Positions 34,901 through 46,026 of a DNA stretch of 64,000 bases are shown here, one piece after another. Numbering within the stretch: position 1 is the stretch's first letter; each line of letters begins with the position of its first letter. This stretch comes from Plantago ovata (Eukaryota; Streptophyta; Magnoliopsida; Lamiales; Plantaginaceae): the NCBI GenBank assembly GCA_028274465.1, contig CM051458.1, positions 10,927,566 to 10,991,565 of the forward strand. The letters run 5' to 3'. The notes under the pieces are model-generated. The model was not told the DNA's origin. It saw only the letters and a list, made by a program, of their open reading frames with translations, and ran no database searches. The position numbers and the translations under genes are program-made.

Positions 34901-36356
34901 AATTGGTCCCTCGTCCCCCGGGTGTTAATGTTATTCGTTCCATGTGGATTTTTACGCATAAGATTAAATCTGATGGTTCCTTTCAGAGGCATAAAGCCCG
35001 TCTTGTAGGTGATGGTAAAACTCAGCGCGTGGGTATTGATTGTGGTGAGACGTTTAGTCCCGTGGTTAAACCCGCAACTATTCGTCTTGTTCTTAGCATT
35101 GCTCTTTCTCGCTGGTGGTCTATTCATCAACTCGACGTTATCAATGCATTTCTCCATGGCAATTTGCAGGAAACGGTTTATATGTATCAACCCATGGGGT
35201 TTCGTGATCCGACACATCCGGATGCTGTCTGCCTCTTACGGAAGTCATTATATGGCCTTAAACAGGCTCCTCGGGCGTGGTATCAGCGATTTGCTGACTT
35301 CGTCGCCACTCTTGGCTTCTCCAATAGTAAGTGTGATACTTCGTTGTTTGTCTACAACCGCGGGGATGATACTGCTTATTTGCTTCTATATGTGGATGAT
35401 ATCATATTGACTGCCTCTTCAGATGCGCTTCGGCACTCGATTATGGCTAAGCTTAATTCGGAATTCGCTATGAAAGACTAGGGCTCCTTAACGACTTTCT
35501 TGGCATTCGAGTCACTCGCCATAAGGCTGGCCTATTTCTTTCCCAGTCTCGGTATGCAGCTGAAATTCTTGAACGAGCTGGCATGAGCTCGTGTAACTCG
35601 ACAGCTACTCCCGTTGACACAAAGCCAAAAGTTAGTGCCTCTGTTGGGACTCCTTTTGCTGATCCTACGTTATATAGGAGTTTAGCTGGAGCGCTTCAGT
35701 ATCTCACCTTCACTCGCCCTGATTTATCCTATGCGGTTCAACAGGTATGTCTTCACATGCATGATCCCCGCACTGAACATATGGAGGCTCTCAAGCGTAT
35801 CTTACGCTATGTCCAAGGCACTCTGTCCCTTGGACTCCATCTCACTCCTTCCTCTCTTCATGATCTTGTGGCATATACTGATGCCGACTGGGCCGGCTGC
35901 CCCGACACTCGCCGTTCTACCTCCGGTTATTGTGTTTTCTTGGGTGACAACCTGATCTCCTGGTCCGCCAAGCGTCAAGCAACATTGTCCCGCTCGAGTG
36001 CTGAGGCCGAGTATCGTGGCGTCGCTAATGTTGTGGCCGAGTCATGCTGGCTCCGGAATCTTCTCCTTGAGCTTCTGTGTCCGGTGCGCAAGGCTACGTT
36101 TGTCTATTGTGACAATGTCTCTGCAATTTATCTCACTGGCAATCCCGTCCAGCATCAGCGTACAAAGCACATCGAGTTAGATATTCATTTTGTTCGCGAA
36201 AAGGTTGCCCGTGGTGAGGTTCGTGTTCATCATGTTCCCTCTCGTTATCAGATTGCGGATATTTTTACGAAGGGGTTGCCTTTGGTCTTGTTTGAAGACT
36301 TTCGTTCCAGTCTCAATGTTCGTCCGCCTCCCGTTTCGACTGCGGGGGAGTGTTAG
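31987..36356 (+). pseudogene. Copia-2 gag-pol polyprotein with one stop and one frameshift
   Basis: The first frame (31987-35481, 1164 residues) contains gag (about 40-230), a Gly/Pro-rich linker without an obvious zinc knuckle, protease WYMDTGASSHM (about 380-390), GAG-pre-integrase WHHRLGHPGD (about 513), integrase (HSDIWTS, VQCDNGGEFD, PQNGKAERK) and reverse transcriptase with LLLYVDDIIL. A TAG at 35479-35481 follows EFAMKD, and a one-base loss near 35494 shifts the frame. The rest (to 36356) holds the late RT and RNase H (YTDADWAGC, SSAEAEYRG, CDNVSAI, RTKHIELDIHFVREK, QIADIFTKGLP). Only these two lesions separate it from a full polyprotein, matching the very similar LTRs. The proteins would make a cytoplasmic particle, copy RNA and integrate cDNA. 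Confidence 0.92.
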
Positions 36357-36502
36357 AACATAGGAGTTACATAGGACAATGTAGAGATAGGAATGTATTA
36401 CGAATGTATATCTGTCCTAGAATATAGCCTAGAATAGTGGATTCGTTGTATATATATATATCCTTGGTGATTAATGAGAAGGCATCGATTCACATTCTTA
36501 CA
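36351..36502 (+). repeat. Copia-2 3' LTR
   Basis: Same ends as the 5' LTR. It lacks one 11 bp repeat unit. Confidence 0.95.
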
Positions 36503-36507
36503 ATATG

Positions 36508-36832
36508 GACATGTACCAAATGTCTAAATTAGAAAGGTGTATATATGAGAAAAAACAACAAGAAAAAAAAATGGATAAAGTTATTTTTTTTCTCGGATGG
36601 ATGGATTTGAATTATTATAGGTGTATGGTCACAAATGTTACTTCGTTACATAGGGGTGAAATACACAGACTAGAAAAAATGGAATTTTGATTATTTATAA
36701 CTTAAACTTCAAACAAGTAAACAAGTTAAGTTCAGTTCAAATAAATTAAATTCAAATTTATTTAGTTATAATTTATAATTCAAATAAGTTAAGTAATTCA
36801 ATTCGGTTCATATTAATTAAACTCAGTTAGCA
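36508..36832. other. AT-rich spacer
   Basis: Noncoding, with AAACTTAAACTTCAAA/AGTTAAGTTCA-like simple repeats. No gene is seen. Confidence 0.5.
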
Positions 36833-37190
36833 ACTAAGGACATAATCTCGAGATGGGAGTGGCGACTGACGGTTTATGTGGTGAACCGGAATCCCATGCT
36901 CTTCTTTTGTTTCTCTGCCCCGTAGCAAAACAACTTTAGAAGACCATATCAGAGTGGATTCAGGTTGTTCATGTCCCCACGCAACTGGCCAGAGGAAGTG
37001 ATATGTGTACGTACTAGGGGGCGCCGTGGCTGGAAAGCACAACTCCTGAATGCGCTTTCACAGTAACTTCTACGAAATCTTCATGAAGAATCGAAATGAT
37101 ATTATCTTTAATGGACAACGAACAGGTCATGAGGTGATCACTAGAATCAAAGATTCCGTGGTGAACAAAGGTTGGATGGACACAAGGTTG
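36833..37190 (+). pseudogene. LINE zf-RVT region remnant
   Basis: In broken plus frames the text reads FYEIFMKNRNDIIFNG (37060-37115), the KNR-N-x-x-x-F block that follows zf-RVT in plant LINEs, then ITRIKDSVVNKGW. Upstream, WKAQLL and HATGQRKW fragments fit the same region. No complete frame exists. Confidence 0.5.
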
Positions 37191-37957
37191 CGGCAACATG
37201 CTGTTGAATTGATGATAACTTAGTTTTGATGTTTAGTTGAAGTCGGTTGATCTGTTTTTTGCTATTTTTGCTTTTGTTTGGTTGTCTAGAGACCTGGATC
37301 ATTGATAGTCGCATACTGAAACGGTTTGGAATGAAATGCAAAGTTTTTTGATTTCAAAATATAAAAATAAAAAAGTAAGTGGTTAATTTAGTGCAATTTT
37401 CTCATATAAGTACAGTTTAGTTCAGACTTTCTTAGATGAAATATAAACTTCAAATAAGTTTAGTTCAATTCAAATATGTTAAGTTCACACCAAAGATTAA
37501 TTAAATTCAGTTCGGTTCAATTCAGAGTTTTTTAAATGATTCAAATGGGGACTAAAGTATGGTATGAGTAATAAAGTAGTGATAAAGAGAGAGAAAATAC
37601 TAAATATTTAATGAGCGGATTGAATCTTCTTTATTTTTGGAGTTAGTAAGATTTTTTTTTTAAACGGCAAAAAGATTTTTATTGGTTAAAATAGTATAAA
37701 AAATACTCCGGAACAAACTTACAAAGAAAATACACGGAACAAAGTAACTCCGGCTTAGCATTTGAATCCAAAGCGGACAAAAACCAAACCATATATACAC
37801 GCCCCCCCCCCCCAGTTAGTAAGATTGTAATGTAAAAAAACAAAAATATAAATATGAGGATTATAATGGAATGGAAAAAATACGTGCACTCGATAGTTAT
37901 TCATCATTATGATTTTTAAAATTAATTTTGATGAAATTAATGAACTTATAAAATTTA
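37191..37957. other. Noncoding AT-rich DNA
   Basis: A C12 homopolymer lies at about 37802-37813 and a T-run near 37650. No gene or element end is supported. Confidence 0.5.
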
Positions 37958-38201
37958 CACTCCCTTTGTCCTCTCTAAATTTTAATGTCTATTATTTCTA
38001 GAAGAAGCTTTGAAAAATAATTAAAAATATATAAGAAGCTCGAAAAAGATTGTGAGAGTCACAAACTTACTTGAACTTTAAGTCATTATGCACATAAAAT
38101 CACAATTCACAAAAAAGTTCTTAACTTTTTCCTAGTTTTAATTATTTTTTAAAATTATTCTGACAAGTGGAAATAGGAAGCTTTGGAGGGAACGGATGGA
38201 G
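37958..38201. mobile_element. Stowaway-like MITE
   Basis: About 244 bp flanked by TA. The left end is CACTCCCTTTGTCCTC and the right end GAGGGAACGGATGGAG, near the Stowaway TIR. AT-rich, no ORF. Confidence 0.6.
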
Positions 38202-38820
38202 TATTATCTTATAGTAGTGCAGTATGGAGAATAACCTAATGGGGTAGAAAATATAAGAGAATTTGTTGAAAGGTTGTTGCGTGTTAGAGATGGTATTGTA
38301 GGAGGACCAAATGACGGCGATGTTGACTTCAAATTGCAGATGATATACTCATTCATAATGTTATTGATCTCATAGCAACAATAGTAAAAAAAAAAAAAAA
38401 AAACATATCCGTCTATTTTTGGATCATGTTGGTGATGGGTAGTATTTTTTAGAACAAAATCATCCTTGATTGTCGCATCGAAAACTTAGATTGTTGAACA
38501 ATTCAATAATTATGTCACCCATGAGATGCCGCTGAATATTTGAGTTCTGGTAATATATGTCCTCATGAAGAGGACATTGTGAAACGGGAGGAAGTTTACT
38601 CTGTAGAATTTATCAATACAATCAAATCATTTGGGCTTCCAAATCATACTCTCCGGCTGAAAGTTGGATGCCCTTATGCTCTTGCGGAATATCAATCTGT
38701 CTGTTGAACTCTGTAATGGCACTAAATCGATTGTAACTGCACTTGGTTAAAAGATTATAGAGGCGAGGACAATATCTGGCAAGAGTGCTTGAAATAAGGC
38801 TTACATACCCCGTATGGTAT
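38202..38820 (+). pseudogene. Helitron (RepHel) helicase C-terminal remnant
   Basis: From about 38595 the plus frames read EFINTIKSFGLPNHTLRLKV then GCP, the well-known Helitron/PIF1 helicase block (LPNH-x-L-x-LK-x-G-x-P). With frameshifts, LCNGT, IVTALG and KIIEARTISGKSA follow, the usual next blocks. Stops are frequent. It stops at the CACTA terminus at 38821. Bases 38202-38460 are uncertain. Confidence 0.6.
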
Positions 38821-39566
38821 CACTACAAAAAATCTCGTTTTTAACCACGAATCTATCCGTGGCTAAAAGGGCCGATTCGTGGCTAAAAAGGCTTAGCCAC
38901 GGATAGATCCGTTACTAATAAGGTCGTGGCTATTTTTGAGCTCTTTAGTCGCGGATAGTATCCATGGCTGACATTAGAGACGGATAAAGGGTTAGCCGGG
39001 TTGGATCTGGGCTCCGGGCTTTGTCACGGATAGATTTTATCCGTGGCTAAATTTAGCCATTGATAGATTTTATCCGTGGCTAAATTCTGCCACGACTAGA
39101 TTATCCGTGGCTAAATTTGGATCTAAAAAAAAATCATTTGTTTTAATTTCTTTAATTCACCTACAATATAATAAATAATAAAATATACTTTTTTCAATGC
39201 AATAAGGGGTGCTGCGAGAATCGAACTCGCGACCTCTCGCATTTAGCGAGAATCATACCACTAGACCAAAAACCCATTTGCCTAGCTATTGATCTAACAA
39301 TACATATGAAATGTTTCGTACAATAAGCAATGCCCCAATCTAACAACACATATGAAATATATCGTACAAGTACGAACTCTAATGAAAATAGAACGATTGA
39401 AAGGACTTGATTATCTCTAAGTTACATACCCATCTACATGAATTTTGTTCGTAAAAACAACATATGCACAAGTGATCAAAGTACTTACATGTGACACGTC
39501 TTAAGAGAAGCCTACATCACGAAGAGCATCCACTACACCATTCTTGGAAGATACCTTGAAGAATAA
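38821..39566 (-). mobile_element. CACTA fragment, one terminus retained
   Basis: The terminus CACTACAAAAAATCTCG at about 38826 is followed by dense ATCCGTGGCTAAA / TTAGCCACGGATA subterminal repeats to about 39115. The next 150 bp, ending in a tRNA-like sequence, are the inverted counterpart of the right end of the CACTA at 39567-41868, so this is the same family in opposite orientation. The rest (39290-39560) resembles 50331-50550 and includes a gene-like scrap. The far end is lost or lies beyond the insertion at 39567. Confidence 0.75.
39206..39275 (-). pseudogene. tRNA-Pro-like sequence in the CACTA fragment
   Basis: On the minus strand it reads GGGTTTTTGGTCTAGTGG, then ATGATTCTCGC-TAAAT-GCGAGAGG, then GCGAGTTCGATTCTCGC and CACCCC. 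D-arm, anticodon stem and T-arm fit plant tRNA-Pro, but the anticodon loop is only 5 nt, so no proper anticodon exists. Confidence 0.8.
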
Positions 39567-40708
39567 CACTATAAGAAAACAACAGTTTAGCGACGGATGA
39601 GCATCCGTCGCTACATTGTGACGGATCGCTAAATTTAGCGACGGATATTGACGAACTGCGCTCTAAGCTCAGTTCGTCCTTGAACCGGCCACTAGATAGC
39701 GACGGATGATCTTATCCGTCGGTAAAGTAGGGACGGATAAGATCATCCGTCGCTAAAGTAGCGATGGATAAGATCATCCGTCGCTCCCCTCCGTTGACTG
39801 TTAATTAAAAAAAGGGAAAAAAAAAAAGAAAAGAAAAAGGGAAAAAAATGAAAATAATATTTTATTTTGGTCCTAGAAAAATAATCGGATAAGACGAGAT
39901 CTGGTCTTCTTCTTCTCCTCTTTCTTCTTCTTCTTCTCTTCGCTTCTCCTCTCTTCTCCTCTTATCTCCATTTCCCCCTTTTTTCATATATGTATCAAAA
40001 CTCTATCATTTTTTGTGTTCTTGGTGTCTAATCGAAACTTGTTTGACAAGGAAGTTGGGTGGACAAACAATGTGATTTCATTGGTTATTTTTTCCCAAAT
40101 CAAAGGTACTAATTCTAACCCTAACTTTCATTATTTTTTATTTTTTACAATTTGAACTATTTCTATCAATTGTATGCTATGCATTAGTAGTGTATGTTTT
40201 ATTATGTAGTTGTTTATGGTTTAAATTGGATAATTTATAGATTTATGGTTCTTATTATTAACGTATTTCCTAAGTTTGCAGTATAAATTGGATAGTGTAT
40301 GGTTGAAATTGGATAATTTATAGATTTAGGGTTCTTAATTCACCTATTTTTCCTGAGTTTGCTTTAGTAATAGCCTTATTATTCATGATGTGCTTGTTTT
40401 ATTCTTTTTGTGCTGAAGATTGTGAAAAAGAATACTATTAAGGGCTTTGGTTATGTGTGGTTCATGTATATTTAGTTCTGGGAGAGGATGATAGGTGTAC
40501 TTGTTTGTTTTGTTCTTGAATAAAGTTTTTATCTTGGCTGACTCTACAGGTTCTTTGTCGTAGTTGTTGGATCCTGAAAACTGTATTGCTATATTGTTGT
40601 TTTCTTGTAGTGTTACGCCATTTGGTGTCGGGATTCGTTATGGTGTTGATTTCTTCTAATGACACGTATATTGTGTGTTCCAGATGACCATGGTCATTGC
40701 CATTGCAG

Positions 40709-40961
40709 AATGTACGCAAGGAGGTGAAAATATTGAGAGCGTTTACATAGTGATAGAGTAAGTTTCTTGTATCCAATTAATAAATTATACTATTCATCTT
40801 TCTTGTATCACCCACAGTCAGCATTGAATTAGTCCTTGTGTTGGTGACAATTGACACAATCTATATTTGCTATGTTGCCTGTAAGATTTTAGTACTTACT
40901 CCTAAATTTCATCGTTCAAGTTATGTGAAGGGGGACAGCTTCTTGATGGAATTCTTTCAAG
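40709..40961 (+). pseudogene. Captured fragment of a CDPK-related kinase (CRK-like) gene
   Basis: Two pieces resemble neighbouring exons of plant CDPK-related kinases. The first (40709-40757) reads NVRKEVKILRA, then after an internal frame-changing deletion VYIVIE, before a GTAAGT donor. The second (40921-40961) reads LCEGGQLLDGILS before a GT donor. In CRKs the corresponding order is (D)VR-x-EVKIL, then ENVYIVMELCEGGELLDRIL. The intron between them appears retained, suggesting DNA-level capture. It is too short to be a working kinase. Confidence 0.55.
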
Positions 40962-41153
40962 GTATACTTTTACACATCCATCCGTTATTGATTCTTTTAT
41001 AATAGTTTATGTCATTAAAAATCAGTGTGTACAGAAAATCATATTCTCTGGCTTCTTCAATCTTGAATGTTCCTTGTGGATTGGAGTGCAAAAACACTTC
41101 ACCTATATAAAGTTCCTAATCATACCATATGTTACCTTGGTACTTTCTTGCAG

Positions 41154-41216
41154 ATAGATATGCTCGCACTAAAGCAAATGGGGGAGCATCACATGAAGGA
41201 TTTGGGAATTCCTACG
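41154..41216 (+). pseudogene. Captured SAM-domain exon fragment
   Basis: A 63 bp AG/GT-bounded piece encodes IDMLALKQMGEHHMKDLGIP plus T, which fits the middle of a plant SAM domain (D-x-x-AL-x-x-M-x-x-x-x-LK-x-LGIP). It lies within the CACTA element and is separate from the kinase-like pieces. Confidence 0.5.
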
Positions 41217-41444
41217 GTATAAGTCTTATATGTCTCCTATTGAATGATCATATGTACGGCTTAATTCTTGCTTACACGCCTTGGTTCAATTTTATCCATG
41301 CTTGAGTGTTATTGAGTATTGTGTTGCCAACAAGTAATAATTTACATTGTGGATATGTATATCTTTTATTTTATTATATGAATTTTTTTCTATTAGTATA
41401 TTTCTTAATTATTTTCGTGTAGAGATTATTTTGATGAAGAAAAT

Positions 41445-41514
41445 GGGTGTTTGGTCTAGTGGTATGATTCTTGCTAAATGCGAGAAGTCGCGAGTTCGAT
41501 TCTCGCATCACCCT
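41445..41514 (+). pseudogene. tRNA-Pro-like sequence inside the CACTA element
   Basis: GGGTGTTTGGTCTAGTGGT ... TTCTTGC-TAAAT-GCGAGAA ... GCGAGTTCGATTCTCGC-ATCACCC. The acceptor stem pairs at six of seven positions and the T-arm pairs fully. The anticodon loop is again the 5 nt TAAAT, shared with the copy at 39206-39275. Confidence 0.82.
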
Positions 41515-41918
41515 TATTGCATTTAAAAAATATATATTTTTTAATATTTTATTATATTGTAGGTGAATTATAGAAATTTAAAAAAATTAATTATTTTTTC
41601 AAAAAATCAGAATTAGAGACGGATAAGCTTATCCGTCGCTATATTTAGCGATGGATAAACTTATCCGTCACTCAATTGGTCAACGCCGACTGAGCGACGG
41701 ATGAATTTATCCGTCACTCCATATAGTGACGGATAAACCCGATCCGTCGCTAAATGGATTAGCGACGCCACTTTCTGCGACGTCCTATCGCTAAGCACTG
41801 ATAGCGACGGATCGACCCTGTATATCGACGGATGCCATCCGTCGCTATTTTCCTGTTTTCTTGTAGTGTAATCATAAGCAAAAACGTAGAAAGAAGTGTC
41901 AATGTTTAATAGAGTAAC

Positions 41919-43489
41919 TGTTAGGAAACTTGTAATTTTGATGAGCAATTAACCATGCTAAATTAAGGAAAGTCCAGTAACTAGTACTCTTAAGGTCCAT
42001 AGAAATTTAGAATTTTAAGGACATTGTAAAAGAGGAACGTTTGCTGAAGACTTAGAGTAGGTGCTAGATAGGTTAATTTTACCGCTTATGATGTATCTTT
42101 TTTTCTGAAAAGAAATACAACCTATTGAAGCATTTGCTGATGATGTACTTTGTTTACACAAACAAACTATTGAAGCATTTAGAACCATTCAGAAACTTGA
42201 AGAATTCGAAGATCTGAAGACTAGAAGATTTCTGAAGACTGGTATCTACAAAGGCACATGTTGCTCAGAAAGTGGAAACTTCAGCAACAGCATTGCATAA
42301 GTGAAAATCTAAACGACAGAGTAGGTTGTGCTTGCTGAAACTGAGACTGGCCACTTGATGATGAACATTTGTGACCTCTTGCTGAAAGTACTTGCATTTG
42401 CGCTCCAATGTTACTGTTTGAATTTCATTCAAATGAACATTAAATGCAAAGCATGCACGCGAAGGACATGAAGACTAGAAGACAAATAGAGGACGCTGCT
42501 GAAAGTACAAAAGCAAGATAGTGACATCTTAAGGAACAAAAGCCTTAGAATTTGAAATTCAAACGACTCCTTGATTCACTATAAATAGAGGTCATCCGGC
42601 AAAGAGTTGAAGTGTGTCAACAACGTGATCAAACTCTCACTTGTGCTTAAACTCACATACCCTTCAAACACTCTTTACTGCCATTGATCCGTTCCAAGAC
42701 TTAAAGCTTGAAAAAGCTACTTGTGAAGAAGTAGAACATACACGGCTAAGAAATTAGTTAAGTGTTCTTTCTTTCGAACAAGAACAAGTCTTGACACCAG
42801 AAACAATCAAACTTGTTTACTGCAAAGTATTCAAAGTTTTGTTTCTTAGATTACTTGTTGTAACTGAATAAGTTATAATTAAGTTATCTCATCCCAAACC
42901 TCTCTAACTGAAAATACACCCTTTCAGGCGTGATATTCAGGGGGAACTTAATCGAGCATAGTGTTGCTGATTAAAAGTCCCAAGTTTGGTGGAGAACAAG
43001 GTTTCGTTCTCTAGTTAGGTAGGAAACGAAGCAAGTGTGCTTTAGTTTCTGTTTGAATCGCTCTAGATAGGTGTTGTATGGAACCTCAAACTTGTCTTAG
43101 TGGATTCAGTCCTAGAAAGGACAAAGTGGATTAGTTGAGAGATTACGCCACTCTCAGATACCACTATAAAAATGCTTGTGTGATTTACTTACTGCATTTA
43201 GTTTTCAGCAAAGCATATCTATCTGTACACAGTCACTCACTTCACTTGCTGAAACTATCACTTACTGACAAAGCACTTATTGTATCAAAGACTTCCACTC
43301 TCTGATTTGAAGTATCAGCAAAACTAGTTACTGAGAAGTAACTTGCGCTTGCTGAGAAAGTTAAGTATCAGCAAACTCATTACTGAAAAGTAATAAGTAT
43401 TTGCTGAGAAAGTTTTTAAACGACGAAAGTTTGAAAAGACTATTCACCAACTCCCTCTAGTCTTTTCTTGTTGTTTAAAGGGACCAACA
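41919..43489 (+). repeat. Copia-3 5' LTR
   Basis: 1571 bp, TG...CA. It matches 49054-50072 from about 42466 onward with few differences, including a 17 bp stretch missing in the 3' copy near 49382. Confidence 0.85.
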
Positions 43490-43600
43490 AGTGGTATCAG
43501 AGTTGGAGGTTCTTTAACCTTCAGCACTGAACCTAGATCCCTTAGGTGCTTTCCGTAAATCACTCTCACTTGATCAGTTTGGTAGTCTTTTGCTGACAGG

Positions 43601-45715
43601 ATGTCTTTAGGAGACGCTCCCTTGCTGAAGCTGGAAAACTACGAAAAATGGCGAAACAACATGATGCTACATCTTGAGGCCATTAGTGATGAGATGGTTA
43701 CTGTCATTAATGATGGACCTATCAAAATCCCTAAGGTTGAAAGAAGTTTTCCTCACAAACCCACAGAAGCTGGAAAGGAAACTATCTTAGGCGAACCAGT
43801 TGATACTGTTGTTCCAAAACCAAGAGAGGAATGGACTTCCGACGAAGCTAAGAGATTCCGTCTTGATGGCCAAGCAAGAAACATCATCATTCGATCAACT
43901 CCGAATACTATACAGTGCAAACTGTGGGGTGCTAAAACTGCTAAGGAAGCTTGGAAAATGGTTCAAGATCTTTGTGCTGGATCTGACAAAACCAAGGAAA
44001 ACAAACTCGAAGTGCTGAAGTTAAAGTTCCAGAACTTTAAACAAGGTACAAATGAGTCACTGGAAGACTTGGATTTCAGATTCACAACTCTAGTTAGTGA
44101 AATGGCAGCCTTGGGTGTTGGAAATCTTTACTCAGATTCTGAGAAGGTGAAAACCATCATCAGAAGTCTGAACCAAGAATGGATCCACACTCAGAACTTC
44201 TACTACAATCACGGAATGCCAGACATTACACCAACAGAGTTGTTCTCTCATCTTGCTACTGTCAACTACGAGACTAAGCAAAGAGAAAATGTGTTTGCTG
44301 AAAAATCGCAAAACGTTGCTCTTGCTGCAAAGCCGTCATCTTCTGAAAAGAAGAATGATAAAGAGTCTGCTGATAAAAATGCTTTGGTTGTTAAAAACAT
44401 GAAGAAATTCATCAGTAAGGAACTCGAAAGGCGAAAAGCAAAAGAGAAGCTGAAAAAGCATCTTGGTAACAACTACCATAAGTACAAGAATGAGACTAGC
44501 TCGCTGAACAAGCAAGCTCAGCAAGCAACCTCATCAGAAGAACCAGCAGTTGGAAATGATCTCTGCTTTCACTGCAAAAAGCCTGGACACTTCAAAGCAA
44601 ATTGTCCTTTGCTGAAAGGGAAATCTGCTGAAAAGAAGAAGAAGTTCAAAAGAGCTTTTATTGCTGAAGAAAAGAAGAAGCTTCAAGCAAAAATCGATGC
44701 ATTGTGCATTGATACTAGCTCCGAGGACAGTGAGGATGAAAGCTCAGACACTGACGATGAAGAAACCACTCTTGACGTAGAGATTGGCAAGGAAGTTTGT
44801 GGAATAGCAATGGAAGCTTATCCAGATGTGTCAAACTACGAGTTCTGCCTCATGGTCGGTCAGGTAAACAATCCTACCTATGACTCTGACTCAGAAAGTG
44901 AATACGAGATTGACCTTGACAAGATTCAAGGAGAAATCGAAAGATTTGAGAAAACTCTGAGCAAACAGCAAGAGAAACTACAGAATGCTGAAACTCTGAC
45001 CAAGCTGACTACTGAAAAGTATGTCTTGCTGAAAGAAGAGACAGAAGAGAAGGATGCTGAAATAAATCGTCTCAAGAAGTTGATTGCTGAAGCTACAGAG
45101 AAGAATTCTCAAATGGCAATAGAATTGGAAGAGTATCAGTCCTCAATTCTAAAGTTACTTGTTGAAATCCAAGAAATGAAAAAGATGAAAATCAATTTCA
45201 AATCTTATGTTGATGCAAGTAATACGCTGACTGAACTAAACTCTTATTTGAGAGATCCATCTCAGAAAGAAGGTTTAGGTGCAACGTATAAAGGTGATGA
45301 CGTGATAATCTTGAGTAAAGACAAATCACCGATTTCCTTTGTATGCGGTACTAATAGTGGTCAACCAAAACTCTATCAGTTTTGTCAATCTAAGGTTGCT
45401 GAAAAATGCAATCAAGTACCTACGACCGTAAAGCCCGCTGTTGCTACTCCAAGTAACAAGACTTTAAAAGGAAAACAGGTTGCTGAAAAGCAAACTGTAA
45501 AGAAAAAGGATGCTGTAAAGCATTCTGCCAAACAAGTTGCTGAAAAGCAATTTGTTAAGTCAAAATGCAAGATTACTAAAAGTAATCAGAAGACCTTTGC
45601 TGACAAACCTGAATCAAGTAAGGTTGCTGACACAAAAGCTCAGCATTCTCCGAAAAGTGGACTCGGTTTCAAAACCAAGCAAAGTCAACTATTTCATGAG
45701 TATAAGCAAAGTTAG
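43601..45715 (+). CDS. Copia-3 Gag protein, 704 residues
   Basis: One open frame starts MSLGDAPLLKLENYEKW. Residues about 10-230 form a UBN2-type gag core (NKLEVLKLKFQNFKQG, ESLEDLDFRFTTLVSEMA). A Lys-rich linker leads to one zinc knuckle, CFHCKKPGHFKANC (about 324-337). After an acidic Ser/Asp-Glu stretch comes a predicted coiled coil (about 440-540, ERFEKTLSKQQEKLQ...), then a Lys-rich tail with repeated VAEKQ. Gag would form the cytoplasmic particle. The long C-terminal extension fits Sirevirus-like Gags. The frame is intact though pol is dead, so it could still be translated. Confidence 0.82.
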   Translation: MSLGDAPLLKLENYEKWRNNMMLHLEAISDEMVTVINDGPIKIPKVERSFPHKPTEAGKETILGEPVDTVVPKPREEWTSDEAKRFRLDGQARNIIIRSTPNTIQCKLWGAKTAKEAWKMVQDLCAGSDKTKENKLEVLKLKFQNFKQGTNESLEDLDFRFTTLVSEMAALGVGNLYSDSEKVKTIIRSLNQEWIHTQNFYYNHGMPDITPTELFSHLATVNYETKQRENVFAEKSQNVALAAKPSSSEKKNDKESADKNALVVKNMKKFISKELERRKAKEKLKKHLGNNYHKYKNETSSLNKQAQQATSSEEPAVGNDLCFHCKKPGHFKANCPLLKGKSAEKKKKFKRAFIAEEKKKLQAKIDALCIDTSSEDSEDESSDTDDEETTLDVEIGKEVCGIAMEAYPDVSNYEFCLMVGQVNNPTYDSDSESEYEIDLDKIQGEIERFEKTLSKQQEKLQNAETLTKLTTEKYVLLKEETEEKDAEINRLKKLIAEATEKNSQMAIELEEYQSSILKLLVEIQEMKKMKINFKSYVDASNTLTELNSYLRDPSQKEGLGATYKGDDVIILSKDKSPISFVCGTNSGQPKLYQFCQSKVAEKCNQVPTTVKPAVATPSNKTLKGKQVAEKQTVKKKDAVKHSAKQVAEKQFVKSKCKITKSNQKTFADKPESSKVADTKAQHSPKSGLGFKTKQSQLFHEYKQS

Positions 45716-46026
45716 CAAAGATACTTCAAAGAGATGAACAAAATCAAGCCTAAGAGTTCTGAAAATACTCAAAATGCTAGGGCTAGAAGGAACCTTGCTA
45801 TAAAAGAACTTACTGAAAAGTATGTTCAGCAAAAAGGTTAACCGAGCAAGACACCACATCAGAAAGTGGACTTGATCAGCACGAATCAAAAGTCTTTTAG
45901 CTCAATACCTCCTAGTTCCTCAGCAAGTAGAAAACAAGTCAAAGTTGAAAAACTTAAGACTTGGGTTTCCACTGGACGCATTCTTGAACATGTTAATGGA
46001 CATCCAACATTGGATAATTAACTTGT

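Larger units (their letters stand above)
39567..41868 (+). mobile_element. Complete nonautonomous CACTA element, 2302 bp
   Basis: Ends CACTATAAGAAAAC and GTTTTCTTGTAGTG, with TSD TAA at 39564-39566 and 41869-41871. Subterminal TAGCGACGGAT / ATCCGTCGCTA repeats fill 39588-39790 and 41610-41850. There is no transposase gene. The interior has a CT-rich leader (39896-39975), short exon-like pieces of host genes and a tRNA-like sequence. Confidence 0.92.

Noticed and set aside
39206..39275. A working tRNA-Pro gene
   Set aside because: The anticodon loop has 5 instead of 7 nucleotides and the acceptor stem is poor, so it is annotated as tRNA-like only.
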